A stretch of 64,000 nt of DNA from Salibacter halophilus. Its GTDB lineage: Bacteria > Bacteroidota > Bacteroidia > Flavobacteriales_G > Salibacteraceae. Shown here in pieces: positions 17,725 to 26,855 of the stretch. The stretch is from assembly GCF_008806325.1 (NCBI RefSeq), contig NZ_WACR01000010.1, forward strand, positions 1 through 64,000, written 5' to 3'. The notes beneath the pieces are model-generated. The model did no database searches. It had not been told where the DNA came from and saw only the letters and a list, made by a program, of their open reading frames with translations. Each line of letters starts with the position of its first letter. Positions within the stretch are counted from its first letter, which is position 1. The position numbers and the translations under genes were made by a program.

Positions 17725-18519
17725 ATGACCTCAAAAAGAAATATTTGGATAACGGGCGCTAGCTCAGGAATAGGAGAGGCTTTATGTTTTGAGTACGCTG
17801 AACAGGGCTGCAATTTAATTGTAAGTGCCCGTAGAGTAGAAAAGTTGAAGGAACTCAAAGAGAACCTTTCTCAGTTTGATGTTGAGGTTGTCGTTCAGCC
17901 ATTGGATATTTCTGATATTGCTTCTCACCAAAAAGTAGTCGATGACATCATTGAGAAAGTTGGAAGGGTAGATGAGGTTTTGCACAACGCAGGAATCAGT
18001 CAGCGAGCTTTTGCGATAGAAACAGATCTCGAGGTTGATCGCAAAATAATGGATGTCAATTATTTTGGTACTATTTCCTTGACGAAGGCACTGCTCACGC
18101 ATTTCATTGAAAATAAAGGAGGAAAAATTGGTGTTACTACGAGTGTGACCGGAATGTACAGTTCACCTTACAGAACAGCTTATGCTGCCTCAAAACACGC
18201 TTTACACGGCTTTTTTGATGGCTTGAGGGCTGAGCATGTTCAGGATAATCTCCAGGTTACGCTTATTTGTCCGGGATTTGTTCGTACTAACATCGCCAAT
18301 AATGCGCTAACCGGAAAAGGAGAGAAGCTGAATAAAATGGATGACGCGCAGGCTAATGGAATGAATCCTAAAGATGTTGCGTCAAAGATCTACAGGGCTA
18401 TGCAATCCGGTAAAAATGAAATTTACATGGGCGGACTCAAAGAGGTGTCAGGTATTTATGTAAAAAGGTTTTTTCCTGCTCTCTTTGCTAAGGTTCTTTC
18501 AAAAGTGAAAGTGAGATAG
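17725..18519 (+). CDS. Short-chain dehydrogenase/reductase (classical SDR)
   Basis: NAD(P)-dependent oxidoreductase, substrate unknown; 264 residues from the ATG at 17725. Rossmann dinucleotide loop ITGASSGIGEALC, active-site NAG as LHNAGIS, catalytic Ser in TTSVTGMY and the YxxxK dyad in YAASKHALHGFF. The final part (RFFPALFAKVL) is hydrophobic, as in DHRS7-like SDRs that associate with membranes. The GTG at 17719 is a less likely start. It runs straight into the MDR gene (1 nt gap), so the two are co-transcribed. Confidence 0.92.
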   Translation: MTSKRNIWITGASSGIGEALCFEYAEQGCNLIVSARRVEKLKELKENLSQFDVEVVVQPLDISDIASHQKVVDDIIEKVGRVDEVLHNAGISQRAFAIETDLEVDRKIMDVNYFGTISLTKALLTHFIENKGGKIGVTTSVTGMYSSPYRTAYAASKHALHGFFDGLRAEHVQDNLQVTLICPGFVRTNIANNALTGKGEKLNKMDDAQANGMNPKDVASKIYRAMQSGKNEIYMGGLKEVSGIYVKRFFPALFAKVLSKVKVR

Positions 18520-18520
18520 T

Positions 18521-19543
18521 ATGAAGGCAATTTACCTCGTAAAAAACGGAGATCCTAAAAAGGCGTTTGAGCTGAGAGATCACAAGATTGAAAGTCCGGG
18601 TGAAGGTCAGTTACTCATCAATGTTGAGTCGTTTGGACTCAATTACGCTGATGTAATGGCCCGAAACGGAATTTACAATGATGCACCGCCACTCCCTGCA
18701 GTTTTGGGTTACGAAGCTGTTGGCCGTGTTGAAGCAGTAGGCTCTGGGGCTGAGAAGTTTAAGAAAGGCGATCGTGTTTTGGCCTTTACTCAATTTGGTG
18801 GTTATGCTCAACAGTGTGTAGCTGACAGCAGGACAACTGTAAAACTTCCCGATTCAATTTCTAATTCTGCCGGAGTAGCATTGGCTACCCAATATTGCAC
18901 AGCTTATTACGCGGCAATAAGAATGGCGAATATTCAGCCACACGAAAGAGTGCTCATTCATGCTTGTGCAGGAGGCGTTGGTATTGCGCTCACTCAGCTC
19001 GCTAAATGGTTAGGCTGTGAGGTTGTTGGTACTGCAGGATCTGACCAAAAAATTGAATTTTTAAAAGAGCAGGGCGTTGATTACCCGATCAATTATAGAA
19101 AAGAAGATTTTGCAACTTCGGTCAGAGCCAAGCTTGGCGAGCACCCAGTTGACGTAATATTCGACCCGATTGGTGGCAAAACCTTCAAAAATGGCAACAA
19201 ACTCGTTCGTTTTGGTGGGCGTCACATCATTTTTGGTGTTTCTTCATGGAGCGGAAGCAAGGGAAATGTATTTGATAAATTGAAACTTGCGTGGGATTTT
19301 GGCTTAATGCATCCCCTTCAGTTCTTATTGAAAAGTAATGGAGTTATTGGACTCAATATGTTACGCATTGCGGAGCAAAACCCTTCTGTACTCGGTGATG
19401 TGATGGCTAAAGTTGTTGAACTCGCTGATCAAAATATTTTAATACCGCATATTAGAGGAGAGTTTAAAGCTGAAGAAATCGCTGATGCACATCACTTACT
19501 TGAAAGTAGAAACTCGATTGGGAAAGTCGTGGTAAACTGGTAG
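18521..19543 (+). CDS. Zinc-free MDR oxidoreductase (quinone oxidoreductase / VAT-1-like)
   Basis: Medium-chain dehydrogenase/reductase, 340 residues, acting on quinones or enones with NADPH. GroES-like N-terminal domain with LNYADVMARNGIY and LGYEAVGRVEAVG, and NADPH loop CAGGVGIALTQLAKWLG. The zinc-ligand cysteines of alcohol dehydrogenases are absent, which places it in the quinone-oxidoreductase/VAT-1 branch. Co-transcribed with the preceding SDR. Recurrent words at 19037 (minus orientation) and 19120 (plus) are 73 nt apart and inverted. Confidence 0.9.
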   Translation: MKAIYLVKNGDPKKAFELRDHKIESPGEGQLLINVESFGLNYADVMARNGIYNDAPPLPAVLGYEAVGRVEAVGSGAEKFKKGDRVLAFTQFGGYAQQCVADSRTTVKLPDSISNSAGVALATQYCTAYYAAIRMANIQPHERVLIHACAGGVGIALTQLAKWLGCEVVGTAGSDQKIEFLKEQGVDYPINYRKEDFATSVRAKLGEHPVDVIFDPIGGKTFKNGNKLVRFGGRHIIFGVSSWSGSKGNVFDKLKLAWDFGLMHPLQFLLKSNGVIGLNMLRIAEQNPSVLGDVMAKVVELADQNILIPHIRGEFKAEEIADAHHLLESRNSIGKVVVNW

Positions 19544-19604
19544 TTTCAAGTTTTATTGAAACATTTGAAAGGGAGGGCTGTTTTATTGGATACAGTCATT
19601 AGAA

Positions 19605-20687
19605 ATGGGAAAAAAAGAAAAACATAATTTCACAAATAGTTGGATTAAACATTCAGATCCGTACCTGATAGCTGGCCCGTGTAGCGCTGAGACAGAAGAT
19701 CAGGTAATGGAAACGGCTCGTCAATTAGTCGAATCGAATAAACCTCATTTATTCAGAGCCGGAATTTGGAAGCCGAGAACAAGGCCCAATTCATTTGAGG
19801 GTGTAGGTGAAAAAGGACTTCCATGGCTCAAAAGAGTGAAAGAAGAGTTCGGTTTACCAGTCACAATTGAAGTAGCAAATACTGATCATGTTGAGAAAGC
19901 GCTCAAATACGATATTGATGTTTTGTGGATTGGAGCTCGTACTACGGTTTCCCCCTTTGCCGTGCAGGAAATAGCAGAGTCGCTGCGAGGAGTTGATATT
20001 CCTGTTATGATTAAAAACCCGATCAATCCAGATTACGCATTATGGGTTGGCGCGATTGAAAGATTACTGAATACTGGGAACAATAAATTAGCAGCTATTC
20101 ACCGCGGATTTTCATCCATTAGCTCTGAGTATAGAAATACGCCAAACTGGGAAATTCCTATTAAGCTAAAAACAGATTTCCCTGATTTGAAAATCATTTG
20201 TGATCCCAGCCACATCTCAGGGCAGCGCAATAAAGTTTTCAATGTTGCTCAAAAAGCACTCGACCTCGATTTTGACGGACTCATGATCGAAACTCATATC
20301 ACACCTGATGATGCCTGGAGTGATGCCCAGCAACAAATTACTCCTCAACAACTAAGTGAGACTATGTCGCTATTGACTGTGAGGAGCAATACGAGTAAGT
20401 CAAAAACTTTTCAGAACCAGCTCGAACAGTTGCGTAGCCAGATTGATGAAATAGATGCAGAAATATTGAAATCACTCGCTAAACGGAAAGAAATCGTGGG
20501 CCAAATCGGTTCTTACAAAAAAGAGAACGATGTTACTATTCTCCAGTTAGAGCGATGGAGAGAAATTCTAGATACTCGAATACCTTTTGGTGAGGGAGAA
20601 GGACTCGATAAGCAGTTTGTAGAGTTGTTGCTTCAATTGATTCACGATGAGTCAATTAAAGTTCAAACCGATATTCTCAACGAATGA
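19605..20687 (+). CDS. Bifunctional DAHP synthase / chorismate mutase
   Basis: Makes 3-deoxy-D-arabino-heptulosonate-7-phosphate from PEP and erythrose-4-phosphate, and converts chorismate to prephenate, so it catalyses the entry and one branch step of aromatic amino acid synthesis. 360 residues. Residues ~10-255 are a KDO8P-synthase-type DAHP synthase (YLIAGPCSAET, FRAGIWKPRTRPNSFEG, ICDPSHISGQR). Residues ~270-360 are an AroQ chorismate mutase (LRSQIDEIDAEILKSLAKR, then VGQIGSYKKEND). This fusion is common in Bacteroidota. No other aro/trp/phe genes lie nearby. Confidence 0.94.
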   Translation: MGKKEKHNFTNSWIKHSDPYLIAGPCSAETEDQVMETARQLVESNKPHLFRAGIWKPRTRPNSFEGVGEKGLPWLKRVKEEFGLPVTIEVANTDHVEKALKYDIDVLWIGARTTVSPFAVQEIAESLRGVDIPVMIKNPINPDYALWVGAIERLLNTGNNKLAAIHRGFSSISSEYRNTPNWEIPIKLKTDFPDLKIICDPSHISGQRNKVFNVAQKALDLDFDGLMIETHITPDDAWSDAQQQITPQQLSETMSLLTVRSNTSKSKTFQNQLEQLRSQIDEIDAEILKSLAKRKEIVGQIGSYKKENDVTILQLERWREILDTRIPFGEGEGLDKQFVELLLQLIHDESIKVQTDILNE

Positions 20688-20755
20688 GTTTTACCTGATA
20701 AAAAAGGGTGAACCATTGGTTGAGTGGAATTATTTCTCAAAAAAATCATTTTTGA

Positions 20756-20788
20756 TTTGGCTAGAGAAATAAAGTTGTCTTATATTTG
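20756..20788 (+). promoter_or_regulatory. Strong promoter in a convergent intergenic gap
   Basis: TTTG at 20756-20759, 21-nt spacer, TATATTTG at 20781-20788: one of the two best matches to the Bacteroidota promoter in the window. It points into a gap between convergent genes and drives no protein gene. Confidence 0.75.
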
Positions 20789-20793
20789 TACTC

Positions 20794-20848
20794 AAGTAGG
20801 TGGTTAGTGGGGGGAGTCACTTAGCGTAATGCGGTGGCTCCCTTTTTT
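20794..20848 (+). ncRNA. Candidate tiny RNA ending in an intrinsic terminator
   Basis: A transcript started ~6 nt after the -7 box would run ~18 nt single-stranded and then fold into GGGAGTCAC / GTGGCTCCC (9 bp with one G-U, ~13-nt loop, 20812-20842) followed by six T. Predicted size is about 55 nt. No Shine-Dalgarno-led ORF is present. Alternatives are the leader of a lost gene or a decoy that blocks read-through. Expression is unproven. Confidence 0.5.
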
Positions 20849-20859
20849 ATTTTCAATTT

Positions 20860-20885
20860 ATCCGGTTATTCAACCGGATTTTTTG
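20860..20885 (+). terminator. Second terminator hairpin after the candidate RNA
   Basis: ATCCGGTT and AACCGGAT form a perfect 8-bp stem with a 4-nt loop, followed by a run of T on the plus strand. It ends 4 nt before the 3' end of the DUF819 gene and would stop transcripts passing the first terminator. Confidence 0.75.
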
Positions 20886-20888
20886 TTT

Positions 20889-22007
20889 CTACAGGTTTTT
20901 GAAGATCTCAAAGAGTAGAATTCCAAGATAAGTTCCAACAGCATTTCCAAAGATGGCCATAGCAACTCCGGGAGCGATGAGCTTTTGATTTCCCGTTGCG
21001 TTTGCAACAGGACCAATGAAAGGCGGACCAAAGACTCCGGCTGTCGAGCTGATCATGAAGTGATCAGTATCCACTTTCAACAATCTGGAAAAAGAGATGT
21101 GAAGAATCAGCATTACGCCAAAAATGATAGCGCACATAGCAAAGCTACGCCAGTCACTGCTCACGAGCTTATCGAATTGAGCGAGCGTCCCCATTCCAAA
21201 TGCAAAAATTAAGAGAAGGTAATCTGCGGTTTCATAGGTGAGAGGAAGGGCTCTGATCCGTTTATTGAAAGAAAATAGAATCCCTAAACTCGAAGCTCCA
21301 ATCACGACAAACAATGCATTTAACTCATCAAAGAACAAAAAGGACAGTCCAATTGTGAGACCAACTGATCCTATTCCCCAGAGTAATGCCACAATCACAT
21401 TTTTGAGATGACCCTTGAAACTTTTTAGTGTCACATTTTGAAATTGAAGAGGTACTTCCTTTTTCTTTTCACCTTTCTCTTTTGAAGGAAGAACCTTGCT
21501 GAGTAATGGCCTGGCTATAGAGACGAGTAGAAAGAAATAACTACCACTCAATATAACATCATATCCGTTGAGTAGTACAAACATTTCATCGCCAGCGTTG
21601 AGCGCAATCCCAATAGCGTTGAGGTTTGGTGTTCCGCCAGAAATCACTCCACTGTACATGGAAGCGATTATCGGTGCATCAGCTAGTTCATTGAAAGCGT
21701 AAAACCCTACAAAGGATGCAATGGTTACAGAGACTAAAAGTAATCCGTAAGATTTGAGCATCATCCCGGGATTTTTGAGCCACCCTTTGAAATCTGACGA
21801 AAAAAGAAGGAGAGGTAAAGCCAAGACTACCATGACTTCAATAATAGATCTTACCGTGTCGTGAGCAACATACTCCGGAATGGTATTCCCGATTAATATT
21901 CCGGCCGCGTAACACAGGATGATAGCATTTAGTGCCGGTATGCGTTGAGCGATCAATATTGCTACAGCAGGAAAAACCAGAAGAATTACGATGTTGAGTA
22001 TTTCCAT
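20889..22007 (-). CDS. DUF819 integral membrane protein
   Basis: 372 residues with about ten transmembrane helices in two halves. Family marks of DUF819 (YjcL-like): GVISGGTPNLNAIGIALNAG in the middle and GPVANATGNQKLIAPGVAMA with AVGTYLGILLFE near the end. The repeated glycine-rich loops suggest a transporter fold, but no substrate is known. It stands alone on the minus strand; recJ diverges from it with only about 55 nt between start codons. No signal of transfer. Confidence 0.85.
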   Translation of the reverse strand: MEILNIVILLVFPAVAILIAQRIPALNAIILCYAAGILIGNTIPEYVAHDTVRSIIEVMVVLALPLLLFSSDFKGWLKNPGMMLKSYGLLLVSVTIASFVGFYAFNELADAPIIASMYSGVISGGTPNLNAIGIALNAGDEMFVLLNGYDVILSGSYFFLLVSIARPLLSKVLPSKEKGEKKKEVPLQFQNVTLKSFKGHLKNVIVALLWGIGSVGLTIGLSFLFFDELNALFVVIGASSLGILFSFNKRIRALPLTYETADYLLLIFAFGMGTLAQFDKLVSSDWRSFAMCAIIFGVMLILHISFSRLLKVDTDHFMISSTAGVFGPPFIGPVANATGNQKLIAPGVAMAIFGNAVGTYLGILLFEIFKNL

Positions 22008-22049
22008 ATTTTAACCTTCAATGCGGCCAAAAATACATTCAAAATTTTT

Positions 22050-22057
22050 CATCTTTG
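22050..22057 (+). promoter_or_regulatory. Near-consensus -7 box abutting recJ
   Basis: CATCTTTG (one change from TAnnTTTG), ending 5 nt before the recJ ATG at 22063. Initiation about 6 nt later would fall on the start codon, implying a leaderless message. Confidence 0.4.
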
Positions 22058-22062
22058 AAGTA

Positions 22063-23796
22063 ATGGAAAAAAGATGGCACTTTATACCACCTGTTGACGA
22101 ATCGAAATCGCTTGAACTTTCATCAGCGATAAACTGTCCGCTACCGCTTGCAACAATTCTTGTAAATCGCGGTGTTAGCAGTTTTGAAGAAGCGCGAGAT
22201 TTTTTCAATCCGAACCTTGCAAACCTCCATGATCCGCTCATTATGGCTGATATGAAAACGGCTGTTGACCGGGTTCTGACCGCGAAAAAAAACGGTGAAG
22301 CAATTCTTATCTATGGCGATTACGATGTCGATGGAACAACATCAGTATCCATGATGTACAGTTTTCTAAAGCCGCATTTTGATGAAATTGATTATTACAT
22401 TCCAGATCGTTACACTGAGGGTTACGGAATTTCTAAAGCTGGTATTGATTACGCGTCAGAAAATAATTTTTCTGTCGTAATAGCGCTCGACTGCGGAATT
22501 AAGGCCATCGAGCAAATGGAGTATGCCCGTGAGAAAGGAATTGATTTCATTATTTGTGATCACCACCGGCCGGGTGATGAATTACCGGCAGCTTTGGCTG
22601 TTTTAGATCCCAAACGATCAGATTGTGACTATCCTTTTAAAGAACTTTCAGGTTGTGGAGTGGGATATAAATTGATGCAGGCTCTTTGTGCAATTGAGCC
22701 GGAACTAGCCAATGCTAATCCACCGGCAAATTTTTTAGATCTGTTGGCGGTGAGTATAGCTTGTGATATTGTTCCTGTAAACGGTGAAAACAGGATTCTG
22801 CTGTTCCACGGTCTAAAGAAGATCAACGAAAATCCATCGCCCGGTATAAAGCGACTTTTAGGCGAGCACGCTGCTAATGATCGCGAAATCACTGTTAGCG
22901 ATTTGGTTTTTATTGTGGGGCCTCGAATAAATGCTGCCGGCCGAATGGAACGTGCAACAAAAGCTGTTGCGTTACTCACAAACTCTGATGAGGCTCAGCT
23001 AAGCGAATTAGGATCCTTGATTAACAGTCAGAACCAGGAGCGGAAAGATTTGGATAGAGCGATCAATGAGGAGGCTCTCCAAATGATTGCTGAGGATAAT
23101 TGGTATGAAAGCGCTGTATCTACAGTCGTTTACAAGCCGGGATGGCATAAAGGAGTCATCGGGATTGTTGCTTCTCGATTGATTGAAACACATTATAAAC
23201 CAACGATAGTCTTAACCGAATATGACGGAAAAGTAACCGGCTCGGCACGTAGTGTGAGAGGCTTTGATATTTATGAGGCTATTGATGCCTGTAGTGACAT
23301 CATTGAGCAATTTGGAGGTCATAAATACGCAGCCGGCTTGTCCATTTCTCCTAACAAGGTGGATGAGTTTAAAGAGAAGTTTGATCAATCGGTTAGGGAG
23401 CGGATAAAAGAGGAGCACAAGCAGCCTATCCAGGATATTGATGCTGTATTAACTCTCGATGAAATCAACAATAGCTTCTATAAAATCCTGAAAAGAATGG
23501 GACCGTTTGGTCCTAAAAATATGCTTCCTGTTTTTGCTACCCATTATTTGGATGATGCCGGATATTCAAAAGTCGTGGGAAGTGACGAAACTCATTTACG
23601 TGTTGTTGTGAAAAATGAAGGTTCAAATATCATGATTTCAGGAATAGGTTTTGGAATGGCCGATAAAATTGAAATTGTTCAATCAGGAGAACCTTTTAGT
23701 ATTGCTTACACAATTGAGGAAAATACTTTTAACGGGAAAACGTCACTTCAAATGAAAGTAAAGGACATTCAATTTACGGATGAGCTACTCCAATAA
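22063..23796 (+). CDS. recJ: Single-stranded-DNA-specific exonuclease RecJ
   Basis: 5'-3' exonuclease for recombination and mismatch/base-excision repair. 577 residues from the ATG at 22063; an upstream in-frame ATG at 22021 is possible but has no supporting signal. DHH-family motifs: IYGDYDVDGTTS (motif I), VVIALDCGI, IICDHHRPGD (DHH), then the DHHA1 domain with GWHKGVIGIVASRL and SARSVRGFDIYEAI plus FGGHKYAAGLS. The C-terminal OB domain follows to the end. The final 23 nt overlap the convergent PKD lipoprotein gene. Word GGTTCTGACC at 22272. Confidence 0.95.
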   Translation: MEKRWHFIPPVDESKSLELSSAINCPLPLATILVNRGVSSFEEARDFFNPNLANLHDPLIMADMKTAVDRVLTAKKNGEAILIYGDYDVDGTTSVSMMYSFLKPHFDEIDYYIPDRYTEGYGISKAGIDYASENNFSVVIALDCGIKAIEQMEYAREKGIDFIICDHHRPGDELPAALAVLDPKRSDCDYPFKELSGCGVGYKLMQALCAIEPELANANPPANFLDLLAVSIACDIVPVNGENRILLFHGLKKINENPSPGIKRLLGEHAANDREITVSDLVFIVGPRINAAGRMERATKAVALLTNSDEAQLSELGSLINSQNQERKDLDRAINEEALQMIAEDNWYESAVSTVVYKPGWHKGVIGIVASRLIETHYKPTIVLTEYDGKVTGSARSVRGFDIYEAIDACSDIIEQFGGHKYAAGLSISPNKVDEFKEKFDQSVRERIKEEHKQPIQDIDAVLTLDEINNSFYKILKRMGPFGPKNMLPVFATHYLDDAGYSKVVGSDETHLRVVVKNEGSNIMISGIGFGMADKIEIVQSGEPFSIAYTIEENTFNGKTSLQMKVKDIQFTDELLQ

Positions 23797-24901
23797 ATCC
23801 GGTTGCGTTGATGAAGTCCATTTTTTGCGAAACATCATTCACTTTGTATAGCTGAACGTTGCAGTTAAATTCTAGACGTTTTGTGTTCTGACCAAAACGG
23901 TTTTGCTCATAACTCTCCATTTCAACGATCTCGAAGTTTGCCCAACCCGGCTGTTCTTTAAGTTGTGATGTGTATTTGTCTCCGTTTTCATCAACATATT
24001 CTACCACAACTTCATTGTAATCGTGTTGATTAAATGAGTATTGTTTTGAAGTTGTATAACTGAAATTTCCAACTGTAAATGCTGATGTAGCTGATGAATC
24101 AACTAAAAGTGTTTTACACATAATAGCTTCACAGTTTACAGCATCAATGATTTTCAAACAAGCTGAAACAGTATCCTGTCCGCTAAAGTTTAAATTGGGT
24201 TGTTGATTGAGTGGCATAAAACCATTTCCAAAATCCCACAAATAAGTAAATGGCGCAACTCCGTTTTCAATAGCGTTGACTGTTACGTTACCGCCTGATG
24301 AAAAACTGTAGGTAAAATCTGCATAACAGCTTTTTGTTGGTGAAATTGTATTACAAGTTGTGACACTCGTATTGGAATCGAGATTTGTTACTGTCATGCA
24401 GGCTGTAATTGTTCCAACGGGAGTCTGGAAAAACACTGTTGGATTTTCTGACGTGCTTGTTTCGCCATTACTGAATGTCCATTCAACTTTGTAATTACCT
24501 CCGGGAGGTTCAATGTTGGAGTTGAAGGAGACATTGTATCCCGCCAGGCTAGAATCTGAAATGCTGCGGAAAGTTTTTTGTTGCGGTGAGAGCGTTGAGT
24601 CAACATGGCTCTGACCATTAGCGCGGAACTTGAAAGTCAATGCGTTTTCACAGGGATTGTCCATTTCACAGTCAGAACCGGCCATCATACCAACATATGA
24701 ATTGATATTGGCGCTGTCAGAATTGTAATTGGTGTGCATGAAGTTGTTATCAATGCCACCTTTTAAGCTGATGGGGTTTTCACCCATTTGTCCATCGACA
24801 TAGAAAACCACATCATTGCTGGATACTTCAGGAGTATCCTTGTCGCAGCTCAAAAGGAATAACGATGCGACAGCAATTGAAATGGATACAATTTTATTCA
24901 T
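23774..24901 (-). CDS. PKD-domain lipoprotein
   Basis: 375 residues. Lipoprotein signal VSISIAVASLFLLSC with cleavage before Cys, so membrane anchored on the periplasmic or outer face. Two PKD-like Ig folds are visible: YKVEWTFSNGETSTSENP and PFTYLWDFGNGFMPLNQQP (the WDFGDG-type signature), with paired cysteines (MTVTNLDS..TTC and ACLKII..CKTL). Function unknown. It is the third gene of an operon: sigma factor, anti-sigma-like/barrel protein, this protein; its ATG overlaps the previous stop by 1 nt. The 3' end overlaps recJ by 23 nt. Confidence 0.8.
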   Translation of the reverse strand: MNKIVSISIAVASLFLLSCDKDTPEVSSNDVVFYVDGQMGENPISLKGGIDNNFMHTNYNSDSANINSYVGMMAGSDCEMDNPCENALTFKFRANGQSHVDSTLSPQQKTFRSISDSSLAGYNVSFNSNIEPPGGNYKVEWTFSNGETSTSENPTVFFQTPVGTITACMTVTNLDSNTSVTTCNTISPTKSCYADFTYSFSSGGNVTVNAIENGVAPFTYLWDFGNGFMPLNQQPNLNFSGQDTVSACLKIIDAVNCEAIMCKTLLVDSSATSAFTVGNFSYTTSKQYSFNQHDYNEVVVEYVDENGDKYTSQLKEQPGWANFEIVEMESYEQNRFGQNTKRLEFNCNVQLYKVNDVSQKMDFINATGFIGVAHP

Positions 24902-26166
24902 TACAGATTCGCCAGGTTGTATTTAGCGTAAATGCGTACGTTGAGGTTGTTGTCAACAGCAGAGTGATTGTAGTAATCATCTTTTACGACATCAGCAAAA
25001 CCGTAAGATCCGCGAACACCCAAATTCAATTTGTTGAGAACAAGTCTCTCATAACCAAATTGAACAGAATAATCTATTTTGTTGAATCCGTCATTGTGAC
25101 CGTACTCTGTTGAGGTTGAAACCTGTTGCTCAAAAGGTGTGTTGTGAATGTGTTCAACTGTACTTTTAGAGTTGATGAGATAACTAACACCAACACCGGC
25201 TTTAATCATATTATTCCCGATTCTGTAATTTGCAAAAACCGGCAACTCAAGATAATGTAGCACCTCATGATTGATGTTGTAAATATCAGTAACCCGACCA
25301 AAGCTGTACTCACCGCTCTCAATTGTTTTTGTCGTGTTAACACCGCTACGGTGGAGGTAAAGTACATCTGCCTCAAGTGAGAAGTTTGGATTGATGAGGT
25401 ATTCGTAACCAAATCCACCAAAAGGATCTATCGCGTAATTTTTAGAGTAGTCTCCAGTTTTGTAAGCATTGCTTACCATTCCACCACCTATGAGGAAGAA
25501 TCTGTGCTTCACGACTGGCGTGAAATCTGGAATCTTATCAGTGTAAATTGTATGATCGAGTGAATTTTCTTCTTTTGAATTGCTCAATAATTTCTCTAGA
25601 AGAGGGATTTCACTTAATGAATAAGTTCTTTTACCCTGTTTTATTTCGGTTGAAGAACTACTTTTCACATCAGAAAGTGATGATTGTTCTCTTGGATACG
25701 TTTGCCCCGCAGCGGCCCTGTTGGGCTCGCTGGTTTTGGCAAATCGCATTTGATCAGCACGCTTTTGGTTCCTTTTCGAAGTAGCGGAAAATGTTGACTT
25801 CATCTCTTCTTTCGCGAGCTGATCTTTGGGATTTTGGTTTGTTTTGGGGGTATCGTTTTCTTGTTCAAAAACATCTTTTCCAGAAAGTTTTTCCTGGTTG
25901 TTTTGAGACTGAGAATCACTGTCTTTTGTTTCTTGTTTCTCAGCGAGTTGATTATTTGAAGTTGAGTCAACAACAAAATAAGCACCTACTGAAAGTGAAA
26001 CTAACAGCAATGCTGCAGCAGCAGCTTTCCACCACACAAAGCCTTTTCTCGAATTGCCCTGCTCTTTATTGAGCATAGCTTCAGCTTTATCCCAGGCACC
26101 TGGGTTAAAGGAGACTTTGCGGTCTTTCAGTCCTTCTTTAAAAATTTCATCTAAATCCTTGCTCAT
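24901..26166 (-). CDS. Anti-sigma-like membrane protein fused to an outer-membrane-type beta-barrel domain
   Basis: 421 residues. Residues 1-45 resemble the cytoplasmic tail of Bacteroidota anti-sigma proteins (DLDEIFKEGLKDRKVSFNPGAWDKAEAML); 46-66 is one membrane helix (WWKAAAAALLLVSLSVGAYF); 70-190 is a polar, Gln/Ser/Lys-rich linker; about 215-421 is an 8-strand-like OMP_b-brl domain (FLIGGGMVSNAY, DPFGGFGYEYLINPNFSLE, final YAKYNLANL). The ATG overlaps the sigma-factor stop by 4 nt, a classic sigma/anti-sigma arrangement. A single chain with an inner-membrane helix and a barrel domain is topologically odd; the barrel may be a periplasmic sensor fold. Confidence 0.75.
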   Translation of the reverse strand: MSKDLDEIFKEGLKDRKVSFNPGAWDKAEAMLNKEQGNSRKGFVWWKAAAAALLLVSLSVGAYFVVDSTSNNQLAEKQETKDSDSQSQNNQEKLSGKDVFEQENDTPKTNQNPKDQLAKEEMKSTFSATSKRNQKRADQMRFAKTSEPNRAAAGQTYPREQSSLSDVKSSSSTEIKQGKRTYSLSEIPLLEKLLSNSKEENSLDHTIYTDKIPDFTPVVKHRFFLIGGGMVSNAYKTGDYSKNYAIDPFGGFGYEYLINPNFSLEADVLYLHRSGVNTTKTIESGEYSFGRVTDIYNINHEVLHYLELPVFANYRIGNNMIKAGVGVSYLINSKSTVEHIHNTPFEQQVSTSTEYGHNDGFNKIDYSVQFGYERLVLNKLNLGVRGSYGFADVVKDDYYNHSAVDNNLNVRIYAKYNLANL

Positions 26167-26738
26167 GCTGTAATACTCTGAGAGTTACTTGCTTTATTTT
26201 TATTCTTTTCAATTTGCTCCTTCAACAGTTTTCGTGCGTTGGACACGTGCCACTTTGAAGTTCCTACAGATATGCTGAGCATATCACTAACTTCTTTGTG
26301 ACTGTAGCCATCAATTACATGAAGGTTAAAAACCTTTTGTGTAACATTTGGCAAATTTTGCAGCATTAGCTCCAGCTCTTCAGCATCAAAGCGTAAGTCT
26401 GCATCATTCATTTCAACTTGTCGGTGGTGGTGTTGGTCGTCAAAGTCGGTGTATTCTATGGTCTCTTGCTCTTTCTTCCTTTTCCTAAACTCATCTATCA
26501 CAGTGTTGATCATTATACGCCTGATCCACGCTTCAAAGGGAATATCGGAATTGTATTTGTCGAGCTTGGTGACGATTTTGAGAAACCCCATGTTAACAAG
26601 CTCTTCTGCATCCTCTTTGTTGCGCTCATAGCGTAAACATACAGCCATAAGAATTCCGTAACACTGCTTGTAAAGCGTAAACTGTGCTTTTCGATCTTCC
26701 TTCTTACATAACTGTATAAGTTCCTGATCAACGATCAT
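26163..26738 (-). CDS. ECF-type RNA polymerase sigma factor
   Basis: 191 residues with sigma region 2 (about 15-85: LYKQCYGILMAVCLRYERN, then DAEELVNMGFLKI) and region 4 (about 125-175: LELMLQNLPNVTQKVFNLHV, DGYSHKEVSDMLSISVGT). Directs polymerase to a small regulon, probably controlled by the protein encoded immediately downstream. First gene of a three-gene minus-strand operon. I see no clean TAnnTTTG box upstream, which would fit autoregulation from an ECF promoter, but I cannot identify that promoter. Confidence 0.93.
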   Translation of the reverse strand: MIVDQELIQLCKKEDRKAQFTLYKQCYGILMAVCLRYERNKEDAEELVNMGFLKIVTKLDKYNSDIPFEAWIRRIMINTVIDEFRKRKKEQETIEYTDFDDQHHHRQVEMNDADLRFDAEELELMLQNLPNVTQKVFNLHVIDGYSHKEVSDMLSISVGTSKWHVSNARKLLKEQIEKNKNKASNSQSITA

Positions 26739-26855
26739 TCATTTTTAACTCAAGGCCTGTCTTTACTTGTTAACACATTAAGGTAAACGGGCATTATTTC
26801 ACAATGGTTGGGTAAGTGGGTTAGTTTTAATAAACTTAGATTGGTTCTATATTAC

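Noticed and set aside
19543-19562. Inverted repeat GTTTCAA / TTGAAAC after the MDR gene as terminator
   Set aside because: Only 7 AT-rich pairs and no T-run after it.
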